Below are positions 12,972 to 13,195 of a stretch of 13,195 nt of DNA, one piece after another. Origin of the DNA: CAKZRD01 sp038886595 (lineage in GTDB: Archaea > Nanobdellota > Nanobdellia > Pacearchaeales > GW2011-AR1); the NCBI GenBank assembly GCA_038886595.1, contig JAWALV010000013.1, positions 1-13,195 of the forward strand, read 5' to 3'. Numbering within the stretch: position 1 is the first letter of the stretch; each line of letters opens with the position of its first letter. The notes beneath the pieces were generated by a model. The model was not told the origin of the DNA. It saw nothing but the letters and a program-made list of their open reading frames with translations, and ran no database searches. The translations under genes and the position numbers were made by a program.

Positions 12972-13195
12972 TTATTTATTTCTCCTTAAATTAATTGGGT
13001 GAATTGCATAATTTTTTAATTTTTTACCTTCTTTTAATTCAATAAGAAAATATTCTCCTCTCTTACCAATTACTCTTCCAATTCTTCCTATAATTCTTTT
13101 TGGAAAATTAGATTTCAAAGATTTTTCCTCAACTATGGAAACTTTTTCTCCTTCGTTAAAAGATTTAAAGTATTCACTAAGAGAGATTTTACCTT
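12972..13195 (-). CDS. rpl21e: Large ribosomal subunit protein eL21, 5' part cut by the window edge
   Basis: The frame is open from the window edge to a TAA at 12972-12974 and encodes the last 73 residues. Family features are FNEGEKVSI (family F-x-x-GD-x-V-x-I), the FPKRIIGRIGRVIGKRGEYF segment (family H-GRTG-x-V-x-G-x-RG) and AIHPINLR at the C-terminus. About 20-25 N-terminal residues are probably missing, so the start and any promoter lie outside. Only one base separates its stop from the rpo4 ATG. Confidence 0.9.
   Translation of the reverse strand, partial: GKISLSEYFKSFNEGEKVSIVEEKSLKSNFPKRIIGRIGRVIGKRGEYFLIELKEGKKLKNYAIHPINLRRNK

Overview
The window looks like chromosomal DNA from a very AT-rich archaeon. 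The evidence is an archaeal ribosomal/RNA polymerase cluster (eL21, Rpo4, DUF655, uS13, uS4, uS11, Rpo3), an archaeal PCNA, a tRNA with a bulge-helix-bulge intron, and TATA boxes about 25 bases ahead of start codons. The compact packing, short proteins and a membrane-anchored protein beginning with a QVTIFIIIG segment followed by a giant cysteine-rich secreted protein suggest a DPANN lineage of the Woesearchaeota/Pacearchaeota kind. That placement is inference.

Layout, left to right. (1) 22-4895, minus strand: a two-gene cell-surface operon. A small single-pass protein with a pilin-like N-terminus is followed, with an ATGA overlap, by a 1370-residue secreted, cysteine-rich protein. The large protein has a glycine-rich hydrophobic core and four cysteine-bearing C-terminal modules. 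(2) 4896-5718: a divergent promoter region and the sliding clamp PCNA on the plus strand. (3) 5727-8412, minus strand: tRNA-Leu, a G3E/CobW-type GTPase with a long C-terminal extension, an overlapping degenerate short-chain-dehydrogenase-like protein, and intron-containing tRNA-Arg(CCT). (4) 8413-10125, plus strand: a thymidylate synthase and dihydrofolate reductase operon, which together make dTMP and regenerate tetrahydrofolate. (5) 10127-13195, minus strand: the translation/transcription operon, entering the window inside eL21 and ending at Rpo3.

Gene expression follows a pattern visible in the DNA. The first genes of transcripts (the surface operon, pcna, thyA, probably the GTPase) have a TTTATAAA- or ATTTAAAT-like box roughly 25-30 bases before the ATG, which fits leaderless mRNAs. 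Downstream genes overlap, touch or lie within a few bases of their upstream partner, and some carry Shine-Dalgarno sequences; the clearest precedes rpo3.

The most unusual points are the apparent A34 anticodon (AAG) of tRNA-Leu, the GTPase plus SDR-like pair in which the SDR partner lacks the catalytic tyrosine and normal nucleotide-binding glycine motif, the thymidylate synthase with several substituted active-site positions, and the giant surface protein. No CRISPR array, transposase or insertion sequence was seen.
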